A stretch of DNA of 64,000 bases, taken from contig NZ_CP108370.1 of assembly GCF_035953295.1 (NCBI RefSeq), positions 1,178,001 to 1,242,000 on the forward strand. The letters are read 5' to 3'. Origin of the DNA: Streptomyces sp. NBC_01335 (GTDB lineage Bacteria > Actinomycetota > Actinomycetes > Streptomycetales > Streptomycetaceae). Position 1 is the first letter of the stretch; every line of letters begins with the position of its first letter. The notes under the pieces were generated by a model that made no database searches, had not been told where the DNA came from, and was given only the letters and a program-made list of their open reading frames with translations. The position numbers were made by a program, and so were the translations under genes. This document shows, in pieces, positions 36,646-46,173 of this stretch.

Positions 36646-37107
36646 TCAGTCCTTCTGTCCGCGGGAGCTGCGCCCGCTCCGCTTCTTGCGGGCGGACGGC
36701 ACGGTTCGTCCGACGACCACGGTACGGCGGGCGGCCGCGCTCTCACGCGCGGGCTCCGCCGCGGTCCGGCGGCCGAGGGCCTGGCGGACGCCGTAGCCGA
36801 AGGCCGCGACCTTCACCAGGGGGCCGCCGAAGGTCGACGCGACGGTGGTGGAGAGGGCGGAGGCGTTGGAGGTGACCTCCTGGACGTCCGACGCGATGGC
36901 GTCGACCTTGTCCAGCTGGGTCTGTGCGGAGCGGACGGTCGCGGAGGCGTCGGCGAGCAGCGGCATGGCCTGTTCGGTCACGTCCGCCACGAGCTTGGTG
37001 GTCGCCCTGAGCGTCTGGGCGAGCCTCACCAGCACCACGGCGAGGAACGAGACCAGGATCGCCCAGAAGACGGCCACCAGGATCCCGGCCACCTCTCCAC
37101 CGGTCAC
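36646..37107 (-). CDS. DUF948 domain membrane protein
   Basis: A 153-residue protein with an N-terminal membrane helix (GILVAVFWAILVSFLAVVLV, about residues 7-26), followed by a long amphipathic helix (TLRATTKLVADVTEQAMPLL...) and a basic C-terminal tail. This layout is typical of DUF948 proteins, which resemble the anchored coiled coils of methyl-accepting or cell-envelope proteins. GTG at 37107 is chosen because the hydrophobic segment follows at once, while the upstream frame is a GC-rich extension. It begins the DUF948-DUF6167-alaS-ruvX-mltG-aroE run of tightly packed genes. Confidence 0.85.
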   Translation of the reverse strand: MTGGEVAGILVAVFWAILVSFLAVVLVRLAQTLRATTKLVADVTEQAMPLLADASATVRSAQTQLDKVDAIASDVQEVTSNASALSTTVASTFGGPLVKVAAFGYGVRQALGRRTAAEPARESAAARRTVVVGRTVPSARKKRSGRSSRGQKD

Positions 37108-37328
37108 TGTGCACCGCTCCCTGCTTGTCGCTCGCCCCGGCCGGCGGGGCCTGTCACCGCTCGGACCGGCCGCGGCGCCCGGGCGCGAACCCGCCACCCG
37201 GCCAGTCGTCGTTCCCACGAGCCTATCGCGCCGGGCGTCACGCCCCGTACCGCATTACCGGTGGCCGGGGCGGGGTTCCGCGGAGAAGTTTGTACGCAGC
37301 GCTTCCGAGCCAGTACTCTGCGTGTTTC

Positions 37329-39545
37329 ATGCGACGCCTTCAGGGCCGGTCCCCCGAACCCGACGATCAGGGCTCCGGGCACTCCCCCCGCCGCGGTGGG
37401 CTGCCCGCGGAGCTGAACCCCTTCGTCGGACGCCACGACGATCTCGCCGCACTCGGCACCCTGCTGGAGGAATCCCGGTTGGTCACCGTGGTCGGCGTGG
37501 CCGGCGTCGGGAAGACCCGCTGCGCGGTGCGCGTCGCCTCACTCGTGGAGAAACGGTACTGCCATGGTGTGGGGGTCGCCGAGCTCTCCGGCCTGGGCGA
37601 CCCCGACCTGCTGGAGCACGCGGTGGTCGACGCGCTGGGGCTGACCGACCACACCCTCAGGCCGCCCCGGAAGATCCTGCTCGACCATCTCGCCGACCGT
37701 GAGGTGCTGCTGGTCCTGGACGGGTACGAGCAGCACGTCGGAGCCTGCGCCGACCTGGTCCAGGCGCTGCTGCGCCGGGCGCCGCGCCTGCGGGTGCTGG
37801 CCGCGGGCCGCCTCCCGCTGCGGGTGGACGGCGAGGTGCTCCACCCGCTCGCGCCGATGGGCGACGAGGACGCGCTGGAGCTGTTCGCCGCCCGCGCGCA
37901 GGCCCTCCGGCCCGGCTTCGCGCTCACCGGGGCGGCCCGGGAGACCGTACGGGAGCTGTGCCGGCGCCTCGACGGGATTCCGCTCGCCCTGGAGCTCGCC
38001 GCCGGGCGGATGCGGGCGCTCGCGCCGGAGCAGATCCTCCAGCGGCTGGACGACCGGTTCCGCCTGCTGACGGGCGGCAGCCGGAGCGCCCCGCCGCGCC
38101 ACCAGACCCTGCGGACGGCGATCGGCTGGAGCCACGAGCTGTGCGCGCCCGGGGAGCGGCTGCTCTGGGCGCGGCTCTCGGTCTTCGCCGGGCAGTTCGA
38201 CCTGGAGGCCGCGGAGTACATCTGCGGCGGCCCGGACCTGCCGGCGGACACCGTGCTGGACGTGCTGGACGCGCTCCTCGCCCAGTCGGTGGTGGTGCGC
38301 GAGGACTCCCCCGCCGGCACCCGCTACCGGCTGCTGGACACGATCCGCGAGTACGGGGCGCAGTGGCTGTCGGCCGCCGGGGACGCGGAACGCCTGCGGC
38401 GGCGGCACCGGGACTGGTTCCTCGGGCTCGCGACCTGGTGCGAGCTGGACTGGTTCTCGCCCCGGCAGGAGGTGGTGGCGGCCCGTATCGCGTGCGAACT
38501 CCCCAACCTGCGCAGGGCGATGGAGTGCTCACTGGAGTCGTCGGAGGAGGTCCACCTCGCGCAGTACCTGGCGGGGACCCTCTGGTACTTCTGGGTCGGC
38601 TGCGGGCGGCTGGCCGAGGGCCGGTTCTGGCTGGAGCACGTGCTCGACGAGGAGGCCGGCCACGATCCGTCGCGGCTGAAGGCGCAGTGGGTGCTCGGGT
38701 ACGTGGCCGTGCTCCAGGGCGACGCGATCGGCGCGATCTCCGCGCTCCAGGCGTGCCGGGACGGGGCGGAGCAGTCCGGGGACGAGGCGGCGGCCGCGTA
38801 CGCGGTGCACCGGACGGGCTGCCTGGCCCTGGTCACCGACGACCTGGCGCGCGCGGAGGAGTTGCTTCGGGACGCGCTGGCGCGCTACCGGGACGTGGGC
38901 GAGCTCAACAGCAACGTCCTGATGGCCCAGGTGGAGCTGGGCATGGCGCGGCTGTTCCAGGGGGACCTGGAGGACGCCGCCGCCAACTGCCGCGAGGTGG
39001 CGGAGATCTGCGAGGACCACGGGGAGCGGTGGGTCCGCGCGTACGCGCTGTACCTCCTGGCCTTCGTGGCGCTGCGGCAGGACCGCCGCGAACAGTGCCG
39101 GCAGATGGTCCTGGAGGCGCTGGCCACCGGTCACCGGTTCCACGATCTGCTGGGCGGCGCCATCTGCCTGGAGCTGCTGGCGCTGCTGACCGTCGTGGAG
39201 GGCGACGCGACGGAGGCCGCCGTGCTCCAGGGGGCCGCGTCGTCGATCTGGCCGTCCGTCGGGGTGCCGGTCTTCGACTCGGCCCACTACGGCACTCCAC
39301 GCGCGGAGTGCGCCGGGCGGGCCCGCCGGGCGCTGGGGGACGCCGCCTACGACGCCGCCGTGCGGGCGGGGGCGCTGCTGGACTTCGACACCGCGGTCCG
39401 GCGCGCGCTGGCCGGCGGGCACCCGGGTCCCGCGGAGGGTTTCCCGCCGTCGGAGGGCTGCCCTCCGGCGAAGGTCCCGGCGCCCGGGGAAACGCGAAGG
39501 CCCGCCGCCTCCCGGATGACCGAGAGGGGCGGGCCCGAGCTCTGA
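37329..39545 (+). CDS. STAND-type ATPase with helical repeats, no DNA-binding domain
   Basis: A 738-residue regulatory ATPase of the AfsR/LuxR-associated NB-ARC type. Walker A is VVGVAGVGKTR (56-63 within it). The Walker B strand LLVLDGYEQH at about 127-136 has Gly where LDNCEH is usual, and GIPLALELAA (216-225) is the sensor-like GxPLAL motif. A winged-helix region follows (LDTIREYGAQWL near 340), then TPR-like helices from 400 to 690. The C-terminus ends in a Pro-rich tail instead of the LuxR HTH seen in many relatives. Its signal and partner are unknown. Its 3' end overlaps the rpsD terminator on the opposite strand. Confidence 0.88.
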   Translation: MRRLQGRSPEPDDQGSGHSPRRGGLPAELNPFVGRHDDLAALGTLLEESRLVTVVGVAGVGKTRCAVRVASLVEKRYCHGVGVAELSGLGDPDLLEHAVVDALGLTDHTLRPPRKILLDHLADREVLLVLDGYEQHVGACADLVQALLRRAPRLRVLAAGRLPLRVDGEVLHPLAPMGDEDALELFAARAQALRPGFALTGAARETVRELCRRLDGIPLALELAAGRMRALAPEQILQRLDDRFRLLTGGSRSAPPRHQTLRTAIGWSHELCAPGERLLWARLSVFAGQFDLEAAEYICGGPDLPADTVLDVLDALLAQSVVVREDSPAGTRYRLLDTIREYGAQWLSAAGDAERLRRRHRDWFLGLATWCELDWFSPRQEVVAARIACELPNLRRAMECSLESSEEVHLAQYLAGTLWYFWVGCGRLAEGRFWLEHVLDEEAGHDPSRLKAQWVLGYVAVLQGDAIGAISALQACRDGAEQSGDEAAAAYAVHRTGCLALVTDDLARAEELLRDALARYRDVGELNSNVLMAQVELGMARLFQGDLEDAAANCREVAEICEDHGERWVRAYALYLLAFVALRQDRREQCRQMVLEALATGHRFHDLLGGAICLELLALLTVVEGDATEAAVLQGAASSIWPSVGVPVFDSAHYGTPRAECAGRARRALGDAAYDAAVRAGALLDFDTAVRRALAGGHPGPAEGFPPSEGCPPAKVPAPGETRRPAASRMTERGGPEL
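39499..39535. terminator. rpsD terminator, overlapping the 3' end of the STAND gene
   Basis: GGCCCGCC (39499-39506) pairs with GGCGGGCC (39528-39535). The hairpin lies 30 bp after the rpsD stop codon on the minus strand and inside the last codons of the convergent gene ending at 39545. Confidence 0.55.
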
Positions 39546-39564
39546 TGCGAGCGCTGCGCCTGGA

Positions 39565-40179
39565 TCAGCGGGCGTAGTACTCGACGACGAGCTGCTCGTC
39601 GCAGATGACCGGGATTTCCTTGCGGTTCGGGTCCCGGTCCAGGCGGAAGGCCAGGGCCTTCAGGTTCACCTGGAGGTAGCGCGGGGTCTCACCGTCGGTG
39701 TCGTAACCACCCTCGCGGGCCACCTGGAAGGGGACCTTGGAGCGGCTGCGCTCGCGGACCTGGACGATGTCGTCGGGGCGCACGCGGAACGACGGCTTGT
39801 CGACCTTGCCACCGTTGACCTCGATGTGGCCGTGGACGACCATCTGACGGGCCTGGTAGATGGTGCGGGCGATGCCCGAACGCAGGACCAGGGCGTCGAG
39901 GCGGCGCTCCAGCTCGACGACGAGGGCCTCGCCGGTCTTGCCTTCGGCCTTCTTGGCGCGGTCGTAGGCGCGCGCCATCTGGCGCTCGCTGATGTCGTAC
40001 TGCGCACGCAGGCGCTGCTTCTCCAGCAGACGGACCTTGTAGTCCGAGTTCTGCTTGCGGCCACGGCCGTGCTCGCCCGGCGGGTACGGACGCGCTTCGA
40101 AGTACTTGACAGCCTTGGGCGTCAGAGCGATGCCGAGGGCACGCGACTTCTTGACCTTGGGACGCGACTGGTTAGGCAC
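39565..40179 (-). CDS. rpsD: 30S ribosomal protein S4
   Basis: Primary assembly protein of the small ribosomal subunit. The 204-residue protein begins [20 protein letters not shown]. It lacks the N-terminal zinc cysteines found in the metal-binding form of S4, so it is the cysteine-free type. The S4 RNA-binding domain is clear ([40 protein letters not shown]). GTG at 40179 is preceded by GGAG. It stands apart from the main ribosomal operons, as is usual for Streptomyces. The 303-bp spacer upstream (40180-40482) holds the rarA terminator and presumably the rpsD promoter, but no gene. Confidence 0.97.
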   Translation of the reverse strand: MPNQSRPKVKKSRALGIALTPKAVKYFEARPYPPGEHGRGRKQNSDYKVRLLEKQRLRAQYDISERQMARAYDRAKKAEGKTGEALVVELERRLDALVLRSGIARTIYQARQMVVHGHIEVNGGKVDKPSFRVRPDDIVQVRERSRSKVPFQVAREGGYDTDGETPRYLQVNLKALAFRLDRDPNRKEIPVICDEQLVVEYYAR

Positions 40180-40426
40180 GTTCTCCAGACCTCCGTTGTA
40201 GGGGTTTACCTCAGTGGGGAGATCGCGCTTCTCACCCTGGGAACACCACGACACATCACGGACGTCACGAAGCAGCGACGGCACGCACAAGGGTGCCGTA
40301 AGCGACGGAAGGCCGTTCTGATCGTGGTCAGCCGCGTCCCAGCGGGCTTGAAGACCGTCGGGCTGCCGTCAGCAACCCGAACGCACACGAACTCGTCTAC
40401 AGACTACCTGCTCCGCGGAGGTGCTC

Positions 40427-40458
40427 GTACCGGGGGCGGGTGTGACCTGTCCCGGTAC
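40427..40458. terminator. Terminator downstream of rarA
   Basis: GTACCGGG (40427-40434) pairs with CCCGGTAC (40451-40458) around a 16-nt loop, 24 bp after the rarA stop on the minus strand and upstream of the rpsD leader. Confidence 0.55.
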
Positions 40459-40482
40459 GGCACTTCGACGACGCGCCCCGGG

Positions 40483-41847
40483 TCAGCCGGCGTCGCCGCC
40501 CGTACGGCCGAGGCGCTCGCGGACGCGGTCGGCCACGTCGGCGTACCGCGCCTCGGCGCCGTACCGGGTGGGGGTGTAGTACTGGCGGCCCCGCACCGCC
40601 TCGGGGGCGTACTCCTGGGCGGCGATGGCGCCGGGGACGTCGTGCGGGTAGACGTACCCCTGGGCGTGCCCCAGCTTGGCGGCGCCCGCGTAGTGGCCGT
40701 CGCGCAGATGGGCCGGGACCGGGCCGGCCAGCCCCTTCCGGACGTCCTCCCGGGCGGCCATGATCGCCAGGGTGGCGGCGTTCGACTTGGGCGCGAGGGC
40801 CAGCGCGATGGTGGCATGGCTGAGGGTGAGGGCGGCCTCGGGGAAGCCGATCAGGGCGACCGCCTGGGCAGCGGCCACGGCCGTGGGCAGGGCGGTCGGG
40901 TCGGCGAGACCGATGTCCTCGCTGGCCGAGATCATCAGCCGGCGGGCGATGAACCGGGGGTCCTCCCCCGCCTCGATCATGCGCGCCAGGTAGTGCAGCG
41001 CCGCGTCCACGTCCGAGCCGCGGATCGACTTGATCAGCGCGCTCGCCACGTCGTAGTGCTGGTCGCCGTCCCGGTCGTACTTCACGGCGGCCCGGTCGAC
41101 CGTCTCCTCGACCGTGGAGAGGGTGATCTCCGGCTCGTGCTTCGCCAGGGCCGCCCCGGCGGCGGCCTCCAGCGCGGTGAGCGCGCGGCGGGCGTCACCG
41201 CCCGCGATGCGCAGCAGGTGGGCCTCCGCGTCCTCGGCGAGGGTCAGCGCGCCGCCGAGTCCGCGTTCCTCGGCGAGCGCACGGTGCAGCAGGGCGCGCA
41301 GGTCGTCGTCGGTGAGCGGCTCCAGGGTGAGCAGCAGCGAGCGCGACAGCAGCGGCGAGATGATGGAGAAGTAGGGGTTCTCGGTGGTCGCGGCGATGAG
41401 GGTGACCCAGCGGTTCTCGACGGCGGGGAGCAGGGAGTCCTGCTGGGCCTTGGAGAAACGGTGGATCTCGTCGAGGAAGAGGACGGTCTCCTTGCCGAAG
41501 CCCCCGGTGGCCCGGCGGGCGCCGTCGATGACGGCCCGGACCTCCTTGACCCCTGCGGTGATCGCGGAGAGTTCGACGAAGCGCTTGTTGGTGGCCTTGC
41601 TGACCACGTACGCGAGGGTGGTCTTGCCGGTGCCGGGCGGACCCCAGAGGATCACCGAGGACGGGCCGGCCGGGCCGCCGCTGCCCTCGCCGACGAGCCT
41701 GCGCAACGGGGAGCCCTGCTTCAGCAGGTGCTGCTGGCCGACCACCTCGTCCAGGACCCGGGGGCGCATCCGGACAGCGAGGGGGCTGCTCGACGGGTCC
41801 TTCTCCTGGCGTTCTTCGGCTGCTGCGGTAAAAAGATCGGGCTCCAC
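40483..41847 (-). CDS. rarA: Replication-associated recombination ATPase RarA
   Basis: AAA+ clamp-loader-like ATPase acting at stalled replication forks. The 454-residue protein begins [20 protein letters not shown], with a C-terminal region of the MgsA/WHIP type. Walker A is [16 protein letters not shown] (GPPGTGKT at 69-76), Walker B is [12 protein letters not shown], and the ATTENPYFS sensor 1 segment follows. GTG at 41847 gives the conserved N-terminus, though its ribosome-binding site is weak. The upstream open frame is a shadow of the neighbouring VKOR gene. Confidence 0.95.
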   Translation of the reverse strand: MEPDLFTAAAEERQEKDPSSSPLAVRMRPRVLDEVVGQQHLLKQGSPLRRLVGEGSGGPAGPSSVILWGPPGTGKTTLAYVVSKATNKRFVELSAITAGVKEVRAVIDGARRATGGFGKETVLFLDEIHRFSKAQQDSLLPAVENRWVTLIAATTENPYFSIISPLLSRSLLLTLEPLTDDDLRALLHRALAEERGLGGALTLAEDAEAHLLRIAGGDARRALTALEAAAGAALAKHEPEITLSTVEETVDRAAVKYDRDGDQHYDVASALIKSIRGSDVDAALHYLARMIEAGEDPRFIARRLMISASEDIGLADPTALPTAVAAAQAVALIGFPEAALTLSHATIALALAPKSNAATLAIMAAREDVRKGLAGPVPAHLRDGHYAGAAKLGHAQGYVYPHDVPGAIAAQEYAPEAVRGRQYYTPTRYGAEARYADVADRVRERLGRTGGDAG

Positions 41848-41933
41848 GTCAGGAAGCCTAAGCCACCGCACCGACAGGGCGTCGGGGCCGCCGTCCGGGG
41901 CCCGGACGGCGGCCGTCGGTGCGGGTGGGCCGG

Positions 41934-42566
41934 TCAGCTGGTCCAGAAGTCCCACCAGCGGGTCAGGATCAGCATGCCGATGATGCCGATCCAGAGCACC
42001 GGGGGCGCCCAGTGGAACTCGACCAGGCCGTTCCGCAGCCAGGACGGCGCGGGCAGGATGCGGTGCTTCACGTTGTGGATGGTGACGTAGCAGAACATGA
42101 AGATCGTGGCGACCCAGGCGAGGCAGCACCAGAGGCAGAGCGAGTTGATGTTGTACAGCGACTGGTACTGGAGCCAGGTGCAGAAGCCGACGCCGAAGAG
42201 GGTGCCGGCGTTGAGGCCGAGCCAGTACCAGGAGCGGAACCGGGCTCCGGCGAGCAGCGCCATGCCGATGCCGATCACCACGGAGTAGGCGACGAGTCCG
42301 ATCATCGGGTTCGGGAACCCGAAGGCGGACGCCTGCTCGCTCTTCATCACGTTGCCGCAGGCGACCACCGGGTTGAGGCTGCAGCCCGGGGTGAAGCCGG
42401 GGTCTTCCAGGAGCTTGAACTTGTCGATGGTGATGACCCAGGCGGCCAGCAGTCCGGCCGCCCCCGTGATCACCAGCAGCAGCGCGAGGGCGCGGCCGCT
42501 CCCGATGGTCCTTCCACCGCTCTCGGCCTGGGTCGAGGAGTGGTGATCTACCGCTGCAGTCGTCAT
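41934..42566 (-). CDS. Vitamin K epoxide reductase (VKOR) family membrane protein
   Basis: A 210-residue integral membrane protein with about five hydrophobic segments (residues 27-46, 88-108, 115-131, 149-166, 190-206). The VKOR redox site Cys-x-x-Cys is Cys144-Leu-Trp-Cys147, and the loop cysteine pair is Cys62/Cys70 in [14 protein letters not shown]. In actinobacteria such proteins reoxidise DsbA-like thioredoxins for extracytoplasmic disulfide formation, with quinone as electron acceptor. No DsbA homologue is adjacent. ATG at 42566 follows GCGAT with no strong ribosome-binding site. Confidence 0.92.
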   Translation of the reverse strand: MTTAAVDHHSSTQAESGGRTIGSGRALALLLVITGAAGLLAAWVITIDKFKLLEDPGFTPGCSLNPVVACGNVMKSEQASAFGFPNPMIGLVAYSVVIGIGMALLAGARFRSWYWLGLNAGTLFGVGFCTWLQYQSLYNINSLCLWCCLAWVATIFMFCYVTIHNVKHRILPAPSWLRNGLVEFHWAPPVLWIGIIGMLILTRWWDFWTS

Positions 42567-42865
42567 ATCGCCGTTCCATCGCTGAGTGTCCGACCGGGCA
42601 CGGTCATTCTGCCGTACCACCGTTCGGGTCTTCCGTTCGATCCGCATAAGGACGTGCGACGGCCGGACGCTCTTTCCCCCGGGACGGGCGGGGTTCACGG
42701 CTCTGGCGTGGCGGAACGCGTCCGGCGGGACGAACCGGAACGTCACCCGCCCCCGCCGCGTACGCGCACCGGCATCGCCCTGGCGAATGACGCACGGAAC
42801 GCGGGGTTGACTGCGGAGGGACGTGGACCCGGCGAGGGCGCGGCCCGGGGGCGCCGACACGGGAA
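42567..42865. other. Intergenic region between hisS and the VKOR gene, no gene found
   Basis: This part of the 358-bp spacer (42567-42924) presumably contains the VKOR promoter. I see no convincing -35/-10 pair, RNA gene or coding frame. The open frames here have shadow-like codon bias. Confidence 0.5.
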
Positions 42866-42902
42866 GAGGGGCGGCCCCGGTCGTCCGACCGTGCCGCCCC
42901 TC
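42866..42902. terminator. hisS terminator hairpin
   Basis: GAGGGGCGGC (42866-42875) pairs with GCCGCCCCTC (42893-42902). The 17-nt loop contains a further GGTC/GACC pair. It lies 22 bp after the hisS stop on the minus strand. Confidence 0.8.
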
Positions 42903-42924
42903 CGTGTACGTACCGCCGCGTCGC

Positions 42925-44187
42925 TCAGGCGAGGCGCGCGCGCACCGCGTCGGTGATCCCGTCCAGCGGCACCGCCGTCTGCTCGCCCGACTCCATGTCC
43001 TTGAGCTGGACCAGGCCCTCGGCGAGGTCGCGCTCACCGGCGACGATCGTGTACCGCGCCCCCGAGCGGTTGGCGCTCTTCATCGCGCCCTTGAGCCCAC
43101 GGCCGCCGAACGCGAAGTCGGCGGCGATGCCCTCCTTGCGCAGCGCGGTCACCACGCCGAAGAGCACCCGGCGGGCCTCCTCGCCCAGCGGTACCGCGTA
43201 CACGCTGGTGGCGGCGGGGATGTCCAGCTCGATGCCCTCGGCCTCCAGCGCCAGCACCGTGCGGTCGACGCCGAGCGCCCAGCCGACGGACGGCAGCGCG
43301 GGGCCGCCGATCATCTCGGAGAGGCCGTCGTACCGGCCGCCGCCGCCCACCGCCGACTGCGAGCCCAGACCGTCGTGGACGAACTCGAAGGTGGTGCGGG
43401 TGTAGTAGTCGAGGCCGCGGACGAGCTTCTCGTCGTCCTCGTACGCGACTTCGGCGGCGGTCAGCAGGCCGCGCACCTCCTCGTGGTACGCCTTGCAGGC
43501 GTCGCAGAGGTAGTCGCCGAGCTTGGGGGCGCCGCCGAGCTGCTTCTGCACCTCGGGCCGCTTGTCGTCGAGCACCCGAAGCGGGTTGAGCTCGATGCGG
43601 CGGCGGGCCTCCTCGTCGAGGTCGAGATCGCGCAGAAAGCCCTGGAGCGCCTCGCGGTAGACCGGGCGGCACTCCTTGTCGCCGAGCGAGTTCAGCAGGA
43701 TGCGGAACCCAGTCAGCCCCAGCGAGCGGTACGCCTGGTCGGCCAGGATGATCAGCTCGGCGTCGAGCACCGGGTCCTCGGCACCGATGGCCTCGGCACC
43801 GACCTGCGAGAAGTGGCGGTAACGGCCCTTCTGCGGACGCTCGTAGCGGTAGTACGAGCCGGAGTACCAGAGCTTCACCGGCAGGTTCCCGGCCTTGTGG
43901 AGGTTGGCCTCCAGCGCGGCGCGCAGCACGGAGGCGGTGCCCTCGGGGCGCAGCGCGAGCTCGTCGCCGCCCTTGGTGGTGAGGGTGTACATCTCCTTGG
44001 TGACGATGTCGGTGGACTCGCCGACGCCGCGGGCGAAGAGGTTCACGTCCTCGAAGCCCGGGGTCTCGACGTAGCCGTAGCCGGAGCTGCGCAGCGGGGC
44101 GGAGATGGCCTCACGGACCGCCAGGAACTTCGCGGAGTCCGGCGGGATGAGGTCGTAGGTGCCCTTGGGGGCCTGGAAAGTACTCAC
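42925..44187 (-). CDS. hisS: Histidyl-tRNA synthetase
   Basis: Charges tRNA-His. The 420-residue class II enzyme begins [20 protein letters not shown]. It shows [13 protein letters not shown] (motif 2 region), the histidine-specific [12 protein letters not shown] and [11 protein letters not shown] signatures near residue 250, and a C-terminal anticodon-binding domain ([16 protein letters not shown] onward). GTG at 44187 follows AGGAAG-like purines only weakly, but the family N-terminus begins here. It lies 14 bp after the hydrolase gene, so both share a transcript, and it is closed by a hairpin. Confidence 0.97.
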   Translation of the reverse strand: MSTFQAPKGTYDLIPPDSAKFLAVREAISAPLRSSGYGYVETPGFEDVNLFARGVGESTDIVTKEMYTLTTKGGDELALRPEGTASVLRAALEANLHKAGNLPVKLWYSGSYYRYERPQKGRYRHFSQVGAEAIGAEDPVLDAELIILADQAYRSLGLTGFRILLNSLGDKECRPVYREALQGFLRDLDLDEEARRRIELNPLRVLDDKRPEVQKQLGGAPKLGDYLCDACKAYHEEVRGLLTAAEVAYEDDEKLVRGLDYYTRTTFEFVHDGLGSQSAVGGGGRYDGLSEMIGGPALPSVGWALGVDRTVLALEAEGIELDIPAATSVYAVPLGEEARRVLFGVVTALRKEGIAADFAFGGRGLKGAMKSANRSGARYTIVAGERDLAEGLVQLKDMESGEQTAVPLDGITDAVRARLA

Positions 44188-44201
44188 AGGAAGATCTCTC
44201 G

Positions 44202-44888
44202 TCACATTCCGCGGCGCGGCGCGTCCAGCCCGTTCAGGAACGGGTTGGTGGTGCGCTCGCGGCCGATGGTGGTCTGGGGGCCGTGGCCGGACAGCACCAC
44301 GGTCGAGTCGTCGAGCGGCAGGCACACGCGGGCCAGCGACTCGAGCAGTTCGGCGTGGTCGCCGCCGGGCAGGTCGGTGCGTCCGACGGAGCCGGCGAAG
44401 AGCAGGTCGCCCGAGAAGAGGACCGGCGGTACGTCGCCGGCCTCGGGCATCCTGAACGTCACCGACCCCTTCGTATGGCCGGGTGCGTGCGCGACGCCGA
44501 ACTCCAGTCCGGCCAGCTCCAGACGCGCGCCGTCGGTGAGTTCCTTCACGTCGTCCGGCTCGCCGATGGTCAGCTCGCCCATGATCGGCATCCCGATGGA
44601 GCGGCCGAGGGCCTTCTCCGGATCGCTCATCATGTAGCGGTCCCGGGGGTGGATCCAGGCGGGCACGTCGTGGGAGCCGCAGAGCGGGACGACCGAGGCG
44701 ACGTGGTCGATGTGTCCGTGGGTGAGCACGACCGCGACGGGCTTGAGCCGATGCTTCCGGAGCGCGTCCTCGACTCCCTGCGTGGCCTGGTGGCCCGGGT
44801 CGATGATCACGCACTCCTCGCCGGCGGCGGGGGCGACCAGATAGCAGTTGGTCCCCCAGGCCCCGGCGGGAAACCCGGCAATGAGCAC
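44202..44888 (-). CDS. Metallo-beta-lactamase-fold hydrolase (glyoxalase II-like)
   Basis: A 228-residue protein beginning [20 protein letters not shown]. The zinc-site motif THGHIDH supplies His57, His59, Asp61 and His62, and further ligands lie in [15 protein letters not shown] and LSGHGPQT. It resembles hydroxyacylglutathione-hydrolase-like enzymes. Actinobacteria use mycothiol, so a mycothiol or other thioester is the likelier substrate. GTG at 44888 has AAGGA about 7 nt upstream. An upstream in-frame ATG at 44936 gives an Arg-rich extension and is rejected. hisS follows in the same transcript, as in many actinobacteria. Confidence 0.88.
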   Translation of the reverse strand: MLIAGFPAGAWGTNCYLVAPAAGEECVIIDPGHQATQGVEDALRKHRLKPVAVVLTHGHIDHVASVVPLCGSHDVPAWIHPRDRYMMSDPEKALGRSIGMPIMGELTIGEPDDVKELTDGARLELAGLEFGVAHAPGHTKGSVTFRMPEAGDVPPVLFSGDLLFAGSVGRTDLPGGDHAELLESLARVCLPLDDSTVVLSGHGPQTTIGRERTTNPFLNGLDAPRRGM

Positions 44889-44904
44889 GATCGTCCTTCG
44901 TTCG

Positions 44905-44979
44905 GTCCGGCGTCGATCCGGTGTTCGGTCCGGCATGCGCCGGTGGTTTCGTCCGGTGTCCGTCCGGCGGTCAGTCCGG
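44905..44979. repeat. Degenerate GTCCGG direct repeats
   Basis: The hexamer GTCCGG occurs five times (44905, 44928, 44951, 44962 and 44974 as first bases), plus an ATCCGG at 44916, in the spacer between the hydrolase and the cyclophilin gene. Spacings of about 11-12 or 23 bp give a phased look. Confidence 0.4.
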
Positions 44980-45107
44980 TGGAAACGGGGCCGCGACAGC
45001 CTGCGCGGCAGATCAGAGCCTACCGGCGCTCCTCATTCCACAGCTAACCCATATACGGTACGGGCAGCCCAGGCCCCACCCATACGAACGTACAAGGAGA
45101 CCATCCG

Positions 45108-45905
45108 GTGGTCAGCAGCGATCAGCGGCGGCGGCAGCTCGCCCGGGAGAAGTACGAGCGGCAGCAGCAGCGGCGGGAGGAAGCGCGCCGGCGCACGCGG
45201 CGGCTCACCGCGATCATCTCCTCCGCGGTTGCCGTGGTTGTCGTCATAGGCGTGGTCACCTACGTGACCGTGGGGAACGACGACGACAGCGACAAGAAGG
45301 CCCAGGCCGCCGCGAGCGCGCCCGCGTCCGCGTCGCCGTCGCCGTCCGCCAGCGAGAGCGCGGCGCCCGAGCCCGAGGTCACGATCGACAAGACGGCCAA
45401 GTACTCCATGGACGTCAAGACCGACCAGGGCGACCTGAAGTTCACCATGGACGCGTCGAAGACCCCGCACACGACGAACTCGTTCAAGTACCTCGCCGAC
45501 AAGAAGTTCTTCGACGGTACGAAGTGCCACCGCCTCGTGACGGAGGGCATCTTCGTCCTCCAGTGCGGCGACCCCAACGGCGACGGCACCGGCGGTCCCG
45601 GCTACACCATCCCGGACGAGAACCTCACCGCCCTCGGCAAGGCGGGCGCCGACGGCAAGGTGACGTTCCCGGCGGGCACCGTCGCCATGGCCAACACGGG
45701 CCAGGCGCACACCGGCGGCAGCCAGTACTTCCTCGTGTACAAGGACTCCAAGCTGCCCCCGACGTACACCCCGTTCGGCACGATGGACGCCGCCTCGCTG
45801 AAGGCGGTCCAGGAGATCGCCAAGGCCGGCGTCGACGGCGGTGCCACCGACGGTGCGCCGAAGAAGGCCGTGAACGTGTCGAAGGTGACCGTCGCGAAGG
45901 AGTGA
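45108..45905 (+). CDS. Membrane-anchored cyclophilin-type peptidyl-prolyl isomerase
   Basis: A 265-residue protein with a charged N-terminal helix (residues 1-32, rich in Arg, Glu and Gln), a membrane segment at about 34-55 (AIISSAVAVVVVIGVVTYV), and a Ser/Ala/Pro linker. A cyclophilin domain runs from about residue 95 to the end (NSFKYLADKKFFDGTKCHRL; GSQYFLVYKDSKLPPTYTPFG). It probably assists folding outside the membrane. GTG at 45108 has AAGGAGA 7 nt upstream. It is a single gene ended by a 12-bp hairpin. Confidence 0.93.
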   Translation: MVSSDQRRRQLAREKYERQQQRREEARRRTRRLTAIISSAVAVVVVIGVVTYVTVGNDDDSDKKAQAAASAPASASPSPSASESAAPEPEVTIDKTAKYSMDVKTDQGDLKFTMDASKTPHTTNSFKYLADKKFFDGTKCHRLVTEGIFVLQCGDPNGDGTGGPGYTIPDENLTALGKAGADGKVTFPAGTVAMANTGQAHTGGSQYFLVYKDSKLPPTYTPFGTMDAASLKAVQEIAKAGVDGGATDGAPKKAVNVSKVTVAKE

Positions 45906-45919
45906 GCCAGACCGCTCCG

Positions 45920-45960
45920 CGGAGCCCCGGCGGCCGGTCGACCCGGTGGCCGGGGCTCCG
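45920..45960. terminator. Terminator after the cyclophilin gene
   Basis: CGGAGCCCCGGC (45920-45931) pairs with GCCGGGGCTCCG (45949-45960), a 12-bp perfect stem 14 bp after the stop codon. The rest of the 45906-46173 spacer shows no feature. Confidence 0.8.
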
Positions 45961-46173
45961 TGTTGTCGGAGTTGTCGAGAATGCCCGGTACGAACGCCCG
46001 GAGGGGCCCGGACCGGCCCGGAACGGAGAAATCCAGCCGCGCTGAGTGCGGACAGCCGGGCCGCCGGTCGCCTAGATTGGCGTGGTGCAGGGCGGGCGCG
46101 GCCCGCCCCAGGAAACTGTGGACGATGCCCGGGGGGGCCCACCCCCTCGCAGGTATCAGGTGGAGGAGGCGCT

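Noticed and set aside
39546..39564. tRNA or small RNA between the STAND gene and rpsD
   Set aside because: Only 19 bp separate the two convergent genes, so there is no room for an RNA gene.
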